Part shown: positions 1 through 8,258 of the stretch, piece after piece | Numbering within the stretch: position 1 is the first letter of the stretch | Layout: each line of letters opens with the position of its first letter | Origin: Thermocatellispora tengchongensis | Lineage (GTDB): Bacteria > Actinomycetota > Actinomycetes > Streptosporangiales > Streptosporangiaceae | DNA length: 64,000 bases | Direction: 5' to 3' | NCBI RefSeq assembly: GCF_014202315.1 | Contig: NZ_JACHGN010000010.1 | Location: 186,001-250,000, forward strand | Program-made: the position numbers and the translations under genes | Notes under the pieces: generated by a model | Told to the model about the DNA's origin: nothing | Seen by the model: only the letters and a program-made list of their open reading frames with translations | Database searches by the model: none

Positions 1-32
1 GACGTGGCCGCGCGTAACGGAAGGTGGGTCAC
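1..32 (-). CDS. Start of a divergent gene cut by the left edge
   Basis: Only the first ten codons are present. A GTG at 32 (read leftwards) is preceded by a near-perfect ribosome binding site AGAAGGAG at 46-39, with a 6-base spacer. The readable start is Val-Thr-His-Leu-Pro-Leu-Arg-Ala-Ala-Thr. The gene is divergent from the ROK regulator, so it may be a target of that regulator, for example a sugar uptake or catabolic gene. The product cannot be named from ten residues. The call rests on the ribosome binding site and the head-to-head arrangement alone. Confidence 0.45.
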   Translation of the reverse strand, partial: MTHLPLRAAT

Positions 33-107
33 GGCGCGCTCCTTCTGGAGTCAGGCAGTGGTGGCGTGCGGTGAGGGGTGTCGGGAGCGGATGGCTCCGG
101 GGTAAAG

Positions 108-136
108 TTAGTTCGTCTTTCGACCAAACAAATTAG
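108..136. promoter_or_regulatory. Candidate ROK-type operator between divergent genes
   Basis: An AT-rich patch in otherwise GC-rich DNA carries an imperfect inverted repeat, TTAGTTCGTC against CAAACAAATTAG read in reverse. It lies midway between the left-edge gene and the ROK regulator. ROK/XylR-family regulators commonly bind AT-rich imperfect dyads containing TTAGTT/AACTAA-like halves. The match is only partial, about 6 of 10 positions, so this is a position-supported inference. Confidence 0.35.
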
Positions 137-284
137 TCGAGGGTGACCCGCGCCACAAGAGCCGTACGACGGCGTTGTGCCGGGCGCCGGGGCCACGAGT
201 CGGTGAAGGGACCGCCGGAATGACCCATGGGCACGCTATGCGGCATGATGGGCCAAGCCTGGCCGACCGGGAACGGGGCTGACC

Positions 285-1502
285 TTGATCACTTCTACTA
301 CGGGCCCGCAGCCCGCGGACTTCACCGATGTCCGGGCCACCAACCTCGCCGTCGTGCTGAGGTTCGTCCGGGAGAACGCGCCGTGCTCGCGCGCCGACAT
401 CGCCGCGTCCACCGGGCTGAACAAGGCCACGGTCTCCAGCCTGGTGGCCGACCTGATCGACCGGCGGCTGGTGCGCGAGACCGGGCTGACCGAGAACCGC
501 GTCGGCCGTCCGGCCACCATGCTGGTGCTCGACGGCTCGCCGTACGCCGCCGCGGGCATCGAGGTCAACGTGGACTACCTGACCGCGGTGGCGGTGGACC
601 TGTCCGGACGGCGGCTGCTGTCCTGGCGGCGTTCGTTCCAGGGCCCCGCGGCCACGCCGGCCCAGGCCGTGGCCGAGGTGGCCCGCCTCGCCCGGCGCGC
701 GGTGGCCCGCATGGTCAAGGAGGAGCGCCAGGTCCTCGGCCTGGCCGTGGCGGTGCCCGGCCTGGTCGGCGTGGACGGCCGGGTGCGCCTGGCCCCCAAC
801 CTGGGCTGGCGCGATGTCGATCTGGCCGGCGACCTGGCCAAGGCGCTGCGCGACCCCGGCTTCCCGGTCCAGGTGGACAACGACGCCAACCTGGGCGCGC
901 TGGCCGAGCACCGCTTCGGCCCCTTCGGCGGCATCGGCAACCTCGTCTACCTGACCGGCGAGGTGGGCGTGGGCGCCGGGGTGATCCTCGACGGGCGGCT
1001 GCGCCGCGGCGGGCAGGGCTACAGCGGCGAGTTCGGGCACATCCAGATCGACCCCGGCGGCCCCGAGTGCCGCTGCGGGCGGGTGGGCTGCCTGGAGGCC
1101 GTGGCCGGCATCGGGGCGGTGGTCGGCCGCGACGCGCAGGGCGCGCCCGTCTCGCCCGCCGAGGTCGAGCCCGAGCTGGACGAGGTCGTACGCCGGGCGC
1201 GCGCCGGCGACCGCGCCACGCTGGGCATGCTCGCGGGCGTGGGCGGCAACCTGGGCCGCGGCGTGGCCGTCATCGCCAACCTGCTCAACCCCGAGGTGGT
1301 GGTCCTGGGCGGCTACTACGTGCCGCTGGCCCCCTGGCTCCTGCCCGCCGCCGAGGCGGAGATCCGCCGCCGCACCATCGCCCCCGAGGCGGGCGGCTGC
1401 CGCCTGGTCGCCAGCACGCTGGGCTACGGCGCCGCCGCGCTCGGCGGGGCCGCCAGGGTGCTCGACTCGGTCGACTCCGGGCGACTGCCGCACCGGGGGT
1501 GA
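285..1502 (+). CDS. ROK family transcriptional regulator
   Basis: A 405-aa protein with the classic NagC/XylR layout. A winged helix-turn-helix lies at about residues 34-62 (SRADIAASTGLNKATVSSLV), followed by an actin-fold sugar-kinase-like domain. The zinc site of the family is intact: GHIQID at 251-256 and CRCGRVGC at 262-269, followed by Glu271. Residues of the kinase active site are also kept (DNDAN, 198-202), so sugar binding is likely. The start used is a TTG at 285; no strong ribosome binding site decides it, and a downstream start would lose little. The gene faces a divergent gene and precedes a GH3 glycosidase, so it probably senses a saccharide and controls this locus. The ligand is unknown. 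Confidence 0.9.
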   Translation: MITSTTGPQPADFTDVRATNLAVVLRFVRENAPCSRADIAASTGLNKATVSSLVADLIDRRLVRETGLTENRVGRPATMLVLDGSPYAAAGIEVNVDYLTAVAVDLSGRRLLSWRRSFQGPAATPAQAVAEVARLARRAVARMVKEERQVLGLAVAVPGLVGVDGRVRLAPNLGWRDVDLAGDLAKALRDPGFPVQVDNDANLGALAEHRFGPFGGIGNLVYLTGEVGVGAGVILDGRLRRGGQGYSGEFGHIQIDPGGPECRCGRVGCLEAVAGIGAVVGRDAQGAPVSPAEVEPELDEVVRRARAGDRATLGMLAGVGGNLGRGVAVIANLLNPEVVVLGGYYVPLAPWLLPAAEAEIRRRTIAPEAGGCRLVASTLGYGAAALGGAARVLDSVDSGRLPHRG

Positions 1503-1506
1503 GGCT

Positions 1507-1531
1507 CCCCCCGTGAAAGTTTCACGGGGGG
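1507..1531 (+). terminator. Hairpin terminator after the ROK gene
   Basis: CCCCCCGTGAAA pairs with TTTCACGGGGGG around a single base, giving a 12-bp perfect stem (9 bp with a 7-base loop in practice). It starts four bases after the ROK stop codon. There is no U-run, as is usual in actinomycetes. It should separate the ROK transcript from the GH3 transcript. Confidence 0.75.
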
Positions 1532-1607
1532 TTGACCCGCGGCGCGTCACAGTGCACAGTTCATGAAAACTCCGGATTTAACACCGCCGAAATCTTCTCG
1601 TACGTCT

Positions 1608-1621
1608 TCGAAGCGCTTCGA
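1608..1621. promoter_or_regulatory. LacI-type operator 1 of the GH3 gene
   Basis: TCGAAGCGCTTCGA is a perfect 14-bp palindrome with the central CG typical of LacI/GalR-family operators. It lies about 56 bases before the GH3 start codon and exactly 40 bp, centre to centre, from a second copy. The LacI gene two positions downstream is the natural candidate to bind it. Confidence 0.75.
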
Positions 1622-1645
1622 TCGAGGCGCTCCTTTTCGCAGGAT

Positions 1646-1663
1646 CGTCGAAGCGCTTCGACG
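1646..1663. promoter_or_regulatory. LacI-type operator 2 of the GH3 gene
   Basis: CGTCGAAGCGCTTCGACG is a perfect 18-bp palindrome containing the same 14-bp core as operator 1. It ends just before the GH3 ribosome binding site (AAGGA at 1665-1669). A bound repressor here would block initiation or early elongation. The 40-bp spacing is close to four helical turns, so both sites lie on the same DNA face, which fits cooperative binding. Confidence 0.75.
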
Positions 1664-1676
1664 TAAGGATGGCCCG

Positions 1677-4499
1677 ATGAACGAACCGGTGTCCGGCACC
1701 TTCCGGGACCCCGCGCTGGCCCCCGCCGCGCGCCTGGCCGACCTGATCGGCCGGCTGACCCTCCCGGAGAAGATCGCGCTCCTGCACCAGTACCAGGCAC
1801 CGGTCGAGCGCCTGGGCCTCAAGCCGTTCCGCACCGGGACCGAGGCGCTGCACGGCCTGGCCTGGCTCGGCCCCGCGACCGTCTTCCCCCAGGCCATCGG
1901 GCTGGCCAGCACATGGAACCCGGAGCTGGTACGGGCGGTCGGCGCGGCCACGGCGGACGAGCTGCTGGCCTACCACCGCAAGGACCCCGAGGGGGTGGGG
2001 CGCAACGTGTGGGCGCCGGTGGTCAACCCGCTGCGCGACCCGCGCTGGGGGCGCAACGAGGAGGGCTACTCCGAGGACCCCTGGCTGACCGGCGTGCTCG
2101 CCACCGCGTACGCGCTGGGGCTGCGCGGCGAGGGCCCCGGGCCGATGAAGACCGCCCCCACGCTCAAGCACTTCCTCGGCTACAACAACGAGACCGACCG
2201 CTGCACCACCTCCAGCGGCCTGCCGCCCCGGGTGCTGCACGAGTACGAGCTGCCGGCCTACCGCCCCGCGCTCGAATCGGGCGCCGCGGTCGCGGTGATG
2301 CCGTCGTACAACCTGGTCAACGGGCGGCCCGCGCACCTGAGCCCGCTGATCGGCGACGTGCTGCGGCGCTGGGCCCCCGACGACATCCTGGTGGTCAGCG
2401 ACGCGTACGCCCCCGGCAACCTCACGGCGTTGCAGGGCTACCACGCCGACCCGCCCACGGCGTACGCGCACGCGATCAAGGCCGGCGTGGACAGCTTCAC
2501 CCAGGACGACGACCGGCCCGAGGAGACCATCCGGCACATCACCGCCGCGCTCGACCGCGGCCTGCTCACCGAGGCCGACATCGACGCGGCCGTGCGCCAC
2601 GCGCTGTCGATCCGGCTGCGGCTCGGCGAGTTCGACCCCGCCGAGCCGTACGAGGACGTCACCGAGGCCGTGGTGAACAGCCCCGAGCACCAGCGACTGG
2701 CCCGCGAGGCGGTCACCCAGGCGTTCGTGCTGCTGAAGAACCAGGGCATCCTGCCGCTGCGCGCGCCGGTGAAGGTCGCGGTGATCGGGCAGCTCGCCGA
2801 CACGCTGATGGAGGACTGGTACAGCGGCACCCTGCCGTACGCCGTGACCGCGCGGCAGGGGCTCGCCGAGCGCGGCGAGACCGTGTTCTGCGAGGGCGTG
2901 GACCGTATCGCGCTGCACACCCCCGACGGGCACGTCCTGGCGGGCGAGGAGCCCGTCGGGGCGCCGCTGGTCGTCGGGCCGGTCGCCGACCGGCCCGAGC
3001 TGAGCTGGTTCGACCTGTTCGACTGGGGCGGCGGCGCGTACGCGCTGCGGGCCGCGGCCAACGGCAGGTACGTCTCCGCCGGCGATGACGGCGTGCTGGT
3101 CAACGACCAGCCGGGGCCCAACGGCTGGGAGGTGCGCCAGACGTTCCGGCTGGAGGAGCGCTCGCGCGGGGCGCTGGCCCTGCGGCACATCTCCACCGGC
3201 CGCTACGTCACGGCCGAGGGCGGCACGCTGCGGCTGACCGACGACGCCGACGCCGCGGCCGTGCTCACCCCCGAACTGGTCGCGAGCGGCCCGGAGCGCG
3301 CGGCGGCAGCGGCGGCCGAGGCGGACGTGGCGATCGTCGTCGCCGGCGATCACCCGCTGGTCAACGGGCGCGAGACCGAGGACCGCACCGAGCTGGACCT
3401 GCCCGCCGCCCAGGAGGCCGTGCTGCGCGCGGTGCACGCCGCCAACCCCGCCACGGTCCTGGTGATCAGCAGCGGCTACCCGTTCGCGGTCACCTGGGCC
3501 GAGGAGAACCTGCCCGCCCTGCTGTGGTCGGCGCACGGCGGCCAGGAGTACGGCCACGCGCTGGCCGACGTGCTCTACGGCGACGCCGATCCCGGCGGCA
3601 GGCTCACCCAGACCTGGTACCGCGCCGCCTGCGAACTGCCCGACCTGCTCGACTACGACATCATCGCCGCCGACGCGACGTACCTGTACTTCCGTGGCGC
3701 ACCCCTGTACCCGTTCGGGCACGGCCTGAGCTACACCGCCTTCGAGTACTCCGGGATCACCGCGACCGTGGACGGCCAGAAGGTCATCGGCACCGTGACC
3801 GTCACCAACACCGGCGACCGCCCCGGCGTCGAGGTGGTGCAGTTCTACACCCACCAGCAGCGCTCCCGGGTCAAGCAGCCGCTGCGCCGCCTGCGCGGCT
3901 TCGAGCGGCTGCGCCTGGACCCGGGCGAGAGCCGCACCGTGACGATCGAGATCGACCTCGCCGACCTGGCCTTCTGGGACGTCACCCGCGGCCGGTTCGT
4001 GGTCGAGGACGCGCCGCACAAGCTCATGGCCGGCCGCTCGGCCCGCGACATCCGCCTGTCCGCGCCGTTCCACGTGCCGGGCGAGCGCATCCCGCCCCGC
4101 GACCCGTACGCCCGGCCGCTGGCCGCCGCCGACAACGACGAGTACGACGGCGTCGCCCTGGTGGACGCGGCCAAGGAGCGCGGCGACGCCGTACGCGCCG
4201 AGGCCGCGGGAAGCTGGATCGGCTTCCGCGAGGTGGACTTCGGGGAGGGCGCGGCGCACTGCGTGATCACCGCGGCCAGCACCGAGGGCGCCGTCGTCAC
4301 GATCCGGCTGGACGACCCGCTGTTCGGGCACGTCGCCGCCACCGTGCCGGTGCCGCGCACCCGCCACCGCCACGCCCCGGCCGAGATACCGTGCTCGGTT
4401 GCGGGAGCGGAGGGACTCCACGATCTTTATGTCGTGTTCGAGAACGAGGGCGTGACGCTCAGCGCGCTCACCCTGCACCCGGCCCGGGTACGTCCGTGA
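1677..4499 (+). CDS. Glycoside hydrolase family 3 beta-glycosidase
   Basis: A 940-aa GH3 enzyme, probably a beta-glucosidase or beta-xylosidase. ATG 1677 was chosen because AAGGA lies seven bases upstream; a longer in-frame start would run through the LacI palindromes. The N-terminal TIM-barrel domain carries KHFLGYNNE (164-172) and SDAYAPGNL (241-249), with Asp242 as expected nucleophile. The GH3 C-terminal domain is interrupted at about 430-520 by a segment with two GRYV-type repeats, resembling a fascin/beta-trefoil insert. A fibronectin-III-like domain follows, then a CBM6-like jelly roll over about the last 120 residues. No signal peptide is seen, so it probably acts on imported oligosaccharides in the cytoplasm. 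Its stop overlaps the LacI start (GTGA). Substrate cannot be fixed from sequence. Confidence 0.9.
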   Translation: MNEPVSGTFRDPALAPAARLADLIGRLTLPEKIALLHQYQAPVERLGLKPFRTGTEALHGLAWLGPATVFPQAIGLASTWNPELVRAVGAATADELLAYHRKDPEGVGRNVWAPVVNPLRDPRWGRNEEGYSEDPWLTGVLATAYALGLRGEGPGPMKTAPTLKHFLGYNNETDRCTTSSGLPPRVLHEYELPAYRPALESGAAVAVMPSYNLVNGRPAHLSPLIGDVLRRWAPDDILVVSDAYAPGNLTALQGYHADPPTAYAHAIKAGVDSFTQDDDRPEETIRHITAALDRGLLTEADIDAAVRHALSIRLRLGEFDPAEPYEDVTEAVVNSPEHQRLAREAVTQAFVLLKNQGILPLRAPVKVAVIGQLADTLMEDWYSGTLPYAVTARQGLAERGETVFCEGVDRIALHTPDGHVLAGEEPVGAPLVVGPVADRPELSWFDLFDWGGGAYALRAAANGRYVSAGDDGVLVNDQPGPNGWEVRQTFRLEERSRGALALRHISTGRYVTAEGGTLRLTDDADAAAVLTPELVASGPERAAAAAAEADVAIVVAGDHPLVNGRETEDRTELDLPAAQEAVLRAVHAANPATVLVISSGYPFAVTWAEENLPALLWSAHGGQEYGHALADVLYGDADPGGRLTQTWYRAACELPDLLDYDIIAADATYLYFRGAPLYPFGHGLSYTAFEYSGITATVDGQKVIGTVTVTNTGDRPGVEVVQFYTHQQRSRVKQPLRRLRGFERLRLDPGESRTVTIEIDLADLAFWDVTRGRFVVEDAPHKLMAGRSARDIRLSAPFHVPGERIPPRDPYARPLAAADNDEYDGVALVDAAKERGDAVRAEAAGSWIGFREVDFGEGAAHCVITAASTEGAVVTIRLDDPLFGHVAATVPVPRTRHRHAPAEIPCSVAGAEGLHDLYVVFENEGVTLSALTLHPARVRP

Positions 4500-5521
4500 G
4501 CCGCCGCGCCGTCACGATCGCCGAGGTGGCCCGGCACGCCGGGGTCGCGGTCAGCACCGTCTCGTACGTGCTCAGCGGCAAGCGCACGATCTCCGCCACG
4601 ACCCGGCAGCGGGTGCTCGACAGCGTACGGGTGCTCGGCTACCACCCCAACGCGGGCGCCCGCGCCCTGGCCAGCAAGCGGGCCAACGTGATCGCGCTGG
4701 TGCTGCCGCTGCGCGCCGGCATGCACCTGCCCGTGCTGATGCAGTTCGCCACCTCCGTGGTCACCACGGCCCGCCAGTACGACCACGACGTGCTGCTCAT
4801 GACCGCCGACGAGGGCCCCGACGGGCTGCGCCGGGTCGCCGCCAGCGCCCTGGTGGACGGGCTGGTGCTCATGGACGTGGAACTGGACGACCAGCGGGTG
4901 CCGCTGCTGCGCGAGCTGGCCGAGCCCAGCGTCCTGATCGGCTTCCCCGCCGACTCGGCCGGGCTGACCTGCGTGGACCTCGACTTCGCGCGGGCGGGCG
5001 CGCTGTGCGTGGACCATCTGGCCGAGCTGGGGCACCGGGAGATCGCGCTGCTCGGCGCGCCCGCGGTGGTCTACGAGCGCGGCACCGGCTTCGCCCGGCG
5101 TACGCGGGAGGGGTTCTCCGCCGCCGTGCGCGCGCACGGCCAGACCGGCGCGGCGCTGCCCTGCGAGGAGACCTTCGACGAGGTGTTCGGCGAGGTGAAG
5201 GCGCTGTTCGAGCCCGGCTCCGGGATGCCCGGCCTGTCCGGCCTGATCGTGCACAACGAGGCGGCGGTCGGCCATGTGCTGAGCGCGCTGCGGGTGCTCG
5301 GCAAGCGGGTGCCCGAGGACGTCTCGGTGGTCGCGATCTGCCCCGACGACGTGGCCGACCGCGCCAGCCCTCCGCTGACCTCGGTGCTGATCCCGGCCGG
5401 CGACGTGGCGCACCGTGCGGTCGAACTGCTGATGGCCAAGCTGGACGGCCGCGAGGTGCCCGAGGCGACCCTGCTCGAACCCCGCCTGACCGTCAGGGAG
5501 AGCACGGCGCCCCGGGCGTGA
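4496..5521 (+). CDS. LacI family transcriptional repressor
   Basis: A 341-aa LacI/GalR regulator starting at GTG 4496, which overlaps the GH3 stop codon, so the two are translationally coupled. The N-terminal DNA-binding helix-turn-helix and hinge helix are clear in the first 60 residues (AVTIAEVARHAGVAVSTVSY, then NAGARALASKR). A periplasmic-binding-like sugar-sensing core with a dimer interface fills the rest. Lying in one transcription unit with a glycosidase whose leader has two LacI palindromes, it is most likely the autoregulated repressor of that unit. The inducer is probably a di- or oligosaccharide; this is inferred from context. Confidence 0.9.
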   Translation: MSRRAVTIAEVARHAGVAVSTVSYVLSGKRTISATTRQRVLDSVRVLGYHPNAGARALASKRANVIALVLPLRAGMHLPVLMQFATSVVTTARQYDHDVLLMTADEGPDGLRRVAASALVDGLVLMDVELDDQRVPLLRELAEPSVLIGFPADSAGLTCVDLDFARAGALCVDHLAELGHREIALLGAPAVVYERGTGFARRTREGFSAAVRAHGQTGAALPCEETFDEVFGEVKALFEPGSGMPGLSGLIVHNEAAVGHVLSALRVLGKRVPEDVSVVAICPDDVADRASPPLTSVLIPAGDVAHRAVELLMAKLDGREVPEATLLEPRLTVRESTAPRA

Positions 5522-5533
5522 CGCCGGGGCCGC

Positions 5534-6721
5534 TCAGGGGCCTGCCGCCACGTCCGTGACCGCCGCCCGCTCCCGGCGGCCCTCCAGGGCGAGCATGGCC
5601 ACCAGCAGCGCGACCAGCACGGCGATCTGGACGATGCCGGACCACAGGCCGAGCGGGATCGTGGCGAGCGCGGCCACCGCCACCAGCGCCCGCTGCCCGC
5701 CCTGGGGGATGGCGAGCAGGCGGCGGTACCAGTGGTCGCCGGCCAGGAACAGCGCCACCCCGGCGGCCAGGACCACGGCCGCGGCGGGCTTCATCCCGGA
5801 GAGGGGATGCCCGATCAGCTTCTTGATCCCCGCCGCCACCGCGATCACGCCCAGCAGCATCGGGATGTGCGCGTAGAAGTACGCGCCGAGGATCAGCCGG
5901 GTCCGCCGCTCCTGGCCGGCGGCGCGCAGCGCGTGCTCCGCCCGGACCTCGTCGTCGCCGCCGAAGTAGACCCACCACAGGGCCGCGCCGAGCGCCAGCC
6001 CGAGCACCGCGGCCAGCCCGAGCCCCCAGTCCACGGCCAGCCCGGCCGCGCCGATGCCGATCGCGAGCATCGACTCGCCGAGCACCACGATGACCAGCAG
6101 CCCGTGCCGCTCCACGATGTGCTCGGCCCGCAGCGGGAAGCCCTTCTGCCCGATGAAGTACGGGCTGCCCCACACCAGCACGAGCGCCGCCGCCCACAGC
6201 ACGTAGTTCCACGGGCCGTGCAGGTAGCCCGCCACGCCGATGAGCGCGGTCGCGGCGAGGTTGAACGGGACCACCCTGACGATCGCGGCGGTCGCCTGGA
6301 GGTAGAGCCCGGCGTGCACCAGGACCAGCAGCAGGTAGCCGATCGCGAACGCGACCCCGCTGCCGTCGAAGGCGGTCGGGATCGACAGTGCCATGATCGT
6401 GAACCCGGCCATGCCGAGCAGGATGAGGACGCGGCGCGCGGGGCGTGCCGGGGGGATGGTGTTGGTCAGCCACACGTACCCGCTGTACATCCACCACATC
6501 ACCCCGAAGACGAGCAGCACCCGCAGGGCGCTCTCGCCGATCGGCACGGCGTGCCCCGTGCCGTGGCCGTCCTCCCCGAACCCCACCACGAGCAGGTGGG
6601 TGAGCTGGGTGATGGTGAAGACGAAGACCAGGTCGAAGAAGAGTTCAAGCGTGGAGACCCGAATCTCGGACTCCTCCGGTACGGGCCCGGCCCGCTCCGC
6701 GAACCATGCTGGGAGGCGCAT
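5534..6721 (-). CDS. LtrA family (low temperature requirement A) membrane protein
   Basis: A 395-aa polytopic membrane protein of the bacterial LtrA family. The family signature lies at the N-terminus: a conserved region with VSTLELFFDLVFVFTITQLT, followed by about ten hydrophobic segments and short charged loops. I start it at ATG 6721 because the ribosome binding site GGAGA lies about nine bases upstream; the ATG nine bases earlier would leave almost no spacing. LtrA was named from a Listeria mutant unable to grow in the cold, and its biochemical role is not established. The gene converges on lacI with only a few bases between them. Confidence 0.85.
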   Translation of the reverse strand: MRLPAWFAERAGPVPEESEIRVSTLELFFDLVFVFTITQLTHLLVVGFGEDGHGTGHAVPIGESALRVLLVFGVMWWMYSGYVWLTNTIPPARPARRVLILLGMAGFTIMALSIPTAFDGSGVAFAIGYLLLVLVHAGLYLQATAAIVRVVPFNLAATALIGVAGYLHGPWNYVLWAAALVLVWGSPYFIGQKGFPLRAEHIVERHGLLVIVVLGESMLAIGIGAAGLAVDWGLGLAAVLGLALGAALWWVYFGGDDEVRAEHALRAAGQERRTRLILGAYFYAHIPMLLGVIAVAAGIKKLIGHPLSGMKPAAAVVLAAGVALFLAGDHWYRRLLAIPQGGQRALVAVAALATIPLGLWSGIVQIAVLVALLVAMLALEGRRERAAVTDVAAGP

Positions 6722-6802
6722 GCCCTGCATTCTCCTGTCTTCCCGGCATACACGGGCATACGGGAGTTATGCGGCCCGCGAACGCGACGCGGCCCCGAGG
6801 AG

Positions 6803-7657
6803 TCAGCGCGCCTTCCCGCCCGCCCGGGGCTCGCGCCGCCCCGCCACGAGCGTGTCGCCGGGCGCGGGCACCTCGTCCTTGCTCCCGGCGTCCTTGTCCC
6901 CGGCGGGCTCGGCCCGGGTACGCCCGCGCCGCCGCTTGGGGATCTCGGCCGTATCGGCGTCGGCCTCGGCGTCGGCGGCCGGAGCCGTGGGAGCGGGCGG
7001 CTCCTGCCGCAGCGACGACGGCCGCTCACCACTCCCCGCCCCAGAAGACCCACCAGAACCAGAGGACCCACGAGAACCGCCGGAACCGCCGGAACCAGGG
7101 GCACCGGGGGCACCGGGGGCGCCGGGGGCGCCGGGGACGCCAGGGGAACCGCCCCGCCGCTGCTCCTTCGGCTCGCGCAGGGCGGCGATGACATCGTCGG
7201 CCTCGGCCTCGGCGGCGAAGTTCTCGGCCTCCTCCGCCTCACGCCGCTTGATCACGACCATGTGGTCCACCGACAACCGCCCGGCCCCGCCGACCGACAG
7301 CAGGATCGAGGCGGCGCCCAGCGCCACGATGAGGTTCACGTCACCACCCGTCAGCGGCAGCCCCTGGTCGCCGCTGGTGACGATGAACACCGCCAGCGCC
7401 TCGGCGAACAGCAGCAGCCCGCACACGGAGACGGCCAGCCCCGCCACGAGCATCGCGCCCGCGATGAGCTCGGTGAGCATGGTCGCCGCCGCCCAGATCC
7501 CCCCGGGACCGGGCGCGTCAAGGGCGGCGAACTGCGCGCCGGTGGCGGTCAGGCCGGCCTCCAGCTTGTGCCACCCGTTGGCGAAGAATATGCCGCCCAC
7601 CCCAATGCGAGCGGCGAGCGCGGCAAGATCGTGAAGGGTTTGTCGCACGTCACTCAT
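6803..7657 (-). CDS. DoxX family membrane protein with collagen-like linker
   Basis: A 284-aa protein. The first about 145 residues are a DoxX domain: four hydrophobic helices, with ARIGVGGIFFANGWHKLEAG near the start and a second hydrophobic pair around LTELIAGAMLVAGLAVSVCG. DoxX proteins are small quinone-oxidoreductase-associated or thiosulfate/SoxR-linked membrane proteins of poorly defined role. The C-terminal half is unusual: a charged stretch, then Gly-Ala-Pro triplets and Gly/Ser repeats, then a basic, low-complexity tail. The start is ATG 7657 because the in-frame extension upstream is not DoxX-like. The cytoplasmic tail's function is unknown. Confidence 0.8.
   Translation of the reverse strand: MSDVRQTLHDLAALAARIGVGGIFFANGWHKLEAGLTATGAQFAALDAPGPGGIWAAATMLTELIAGAMLVAGLAVSVCGLLLFAEALAVFIVTSGDQGLPLTGGDVNLIVALGAASILLSVGGAGRLSVDHMVVIKRREAEEAENFAAEAEADDVIAALREPKEQRRGGSPGVPGAPGAPGAPGAPGSGGSGGSRGSSGSGGSSGAGSGERPSSLRQEPPAPTAPAADAEADADTAEIPKRRRGRTRAEPAGDKDAGSKDEVPAPGDTLVAGRREPRAGGKAR
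7099..7141. repeat. 9-bp in-frame repeat encoding Gly-Ala-Pro triplets
   Basis: Four to five tandem 9-bp units (read as Gly-Ala-Pro on the minus strand) lie inside the DoxX gene. They encode a short collagen-like stretch between the membrane domain and the basic tail. Such arrays change length easily by slippage, and the unit keeps the frame. Confidence 0.7.
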
Positions 7658-7718
7658 TCTGGTTCGCCCGGTTCGAGTTGCCCATATCCCTGTGACCTCC
7701 AGAAGCGATTCCAAACCT

Positions 7719-7730
7719 CACGTAAACGTG
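7719..7730. promoter_or_regulatory. Inverted repeat upstream of the DoxX gene
   Basis: CACGT-AA-ACGTG is a 5-bp perfect dyad about 60 bases upstream of the DoxX start, in a relatively AT-rich patch. It could be an operator for the DoxX promoter. There is no supporting regulator next to it. Confidence 0.3.
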
Positions 7731-8044
7731 GCGGAAACCTCACCAAGATCTCGAATTCCCGCACCGCTCCGGGCCGCCGGTCGCCGTGGCAGCCTAGGCC
7801 ATCCCGCCCTCACCACGGGCGACATCAGGGGATTCGCCCCATATGCAACCCCCGAAACTTGCAGTCGTACGCGAAGTGTGACCGCATGGTGACGACCTCT
7901 CTAGAGAGATACAGATATGTCCGAGGTCTGGCCAATCCGTGATCTCGCACGGACCATGGCGATCGTGGACAGGGACTGCGAGGGGCCCCAGATCACACCC
8001 GCCGCCAGACCCGGCACCGCCCCCGGGCCACGCCCCCGGCGCAC

Positions 8045-8092
8045 GCCGCCTCCTCCCGCCCGAGGGCAGCCGCCTCCTCCCGTCGGAGGGCA
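8045..8092. repeat. Two-copy 24-bp tandem repeat
   Basis: Two copies of a 24-bp unit that begins GCCGCCTCCTCCCG and ends GAGGGCA, at 8045 and 8069, differing at a few bases. They lie in the repeat island with no gene support. Confidence 0.6.
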
Positions 8093-8162
8093 GCAGAAGG
8101 CGGGACCACCGCCATGCCCCAACCCCGAAGCGCCGCCCCCGAAACCGACGCGGATCCCGCCC

Positions 8163-8258
8163 ATACGGCAGGCGACCACGGGCGTCGTGCGGGAGGCGGC
8201 CCTGGGCCTTGTGCGGGAGGTGGTCACGGGTGTCGTGCGGGAGGTGGCCATCGGCATG
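8163..8258. repeat. 24-bp tandem repeat, about four copies
   Basis: The motif GTGCGGGAGG recurs at 8187, 8211 and 8235 with an exact 24-bp period, and a degraded copy precedes it at about 8163. The unit length is a multiple of three, but the frame it sits in has no other protein-like features. Confidence 0.65.
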
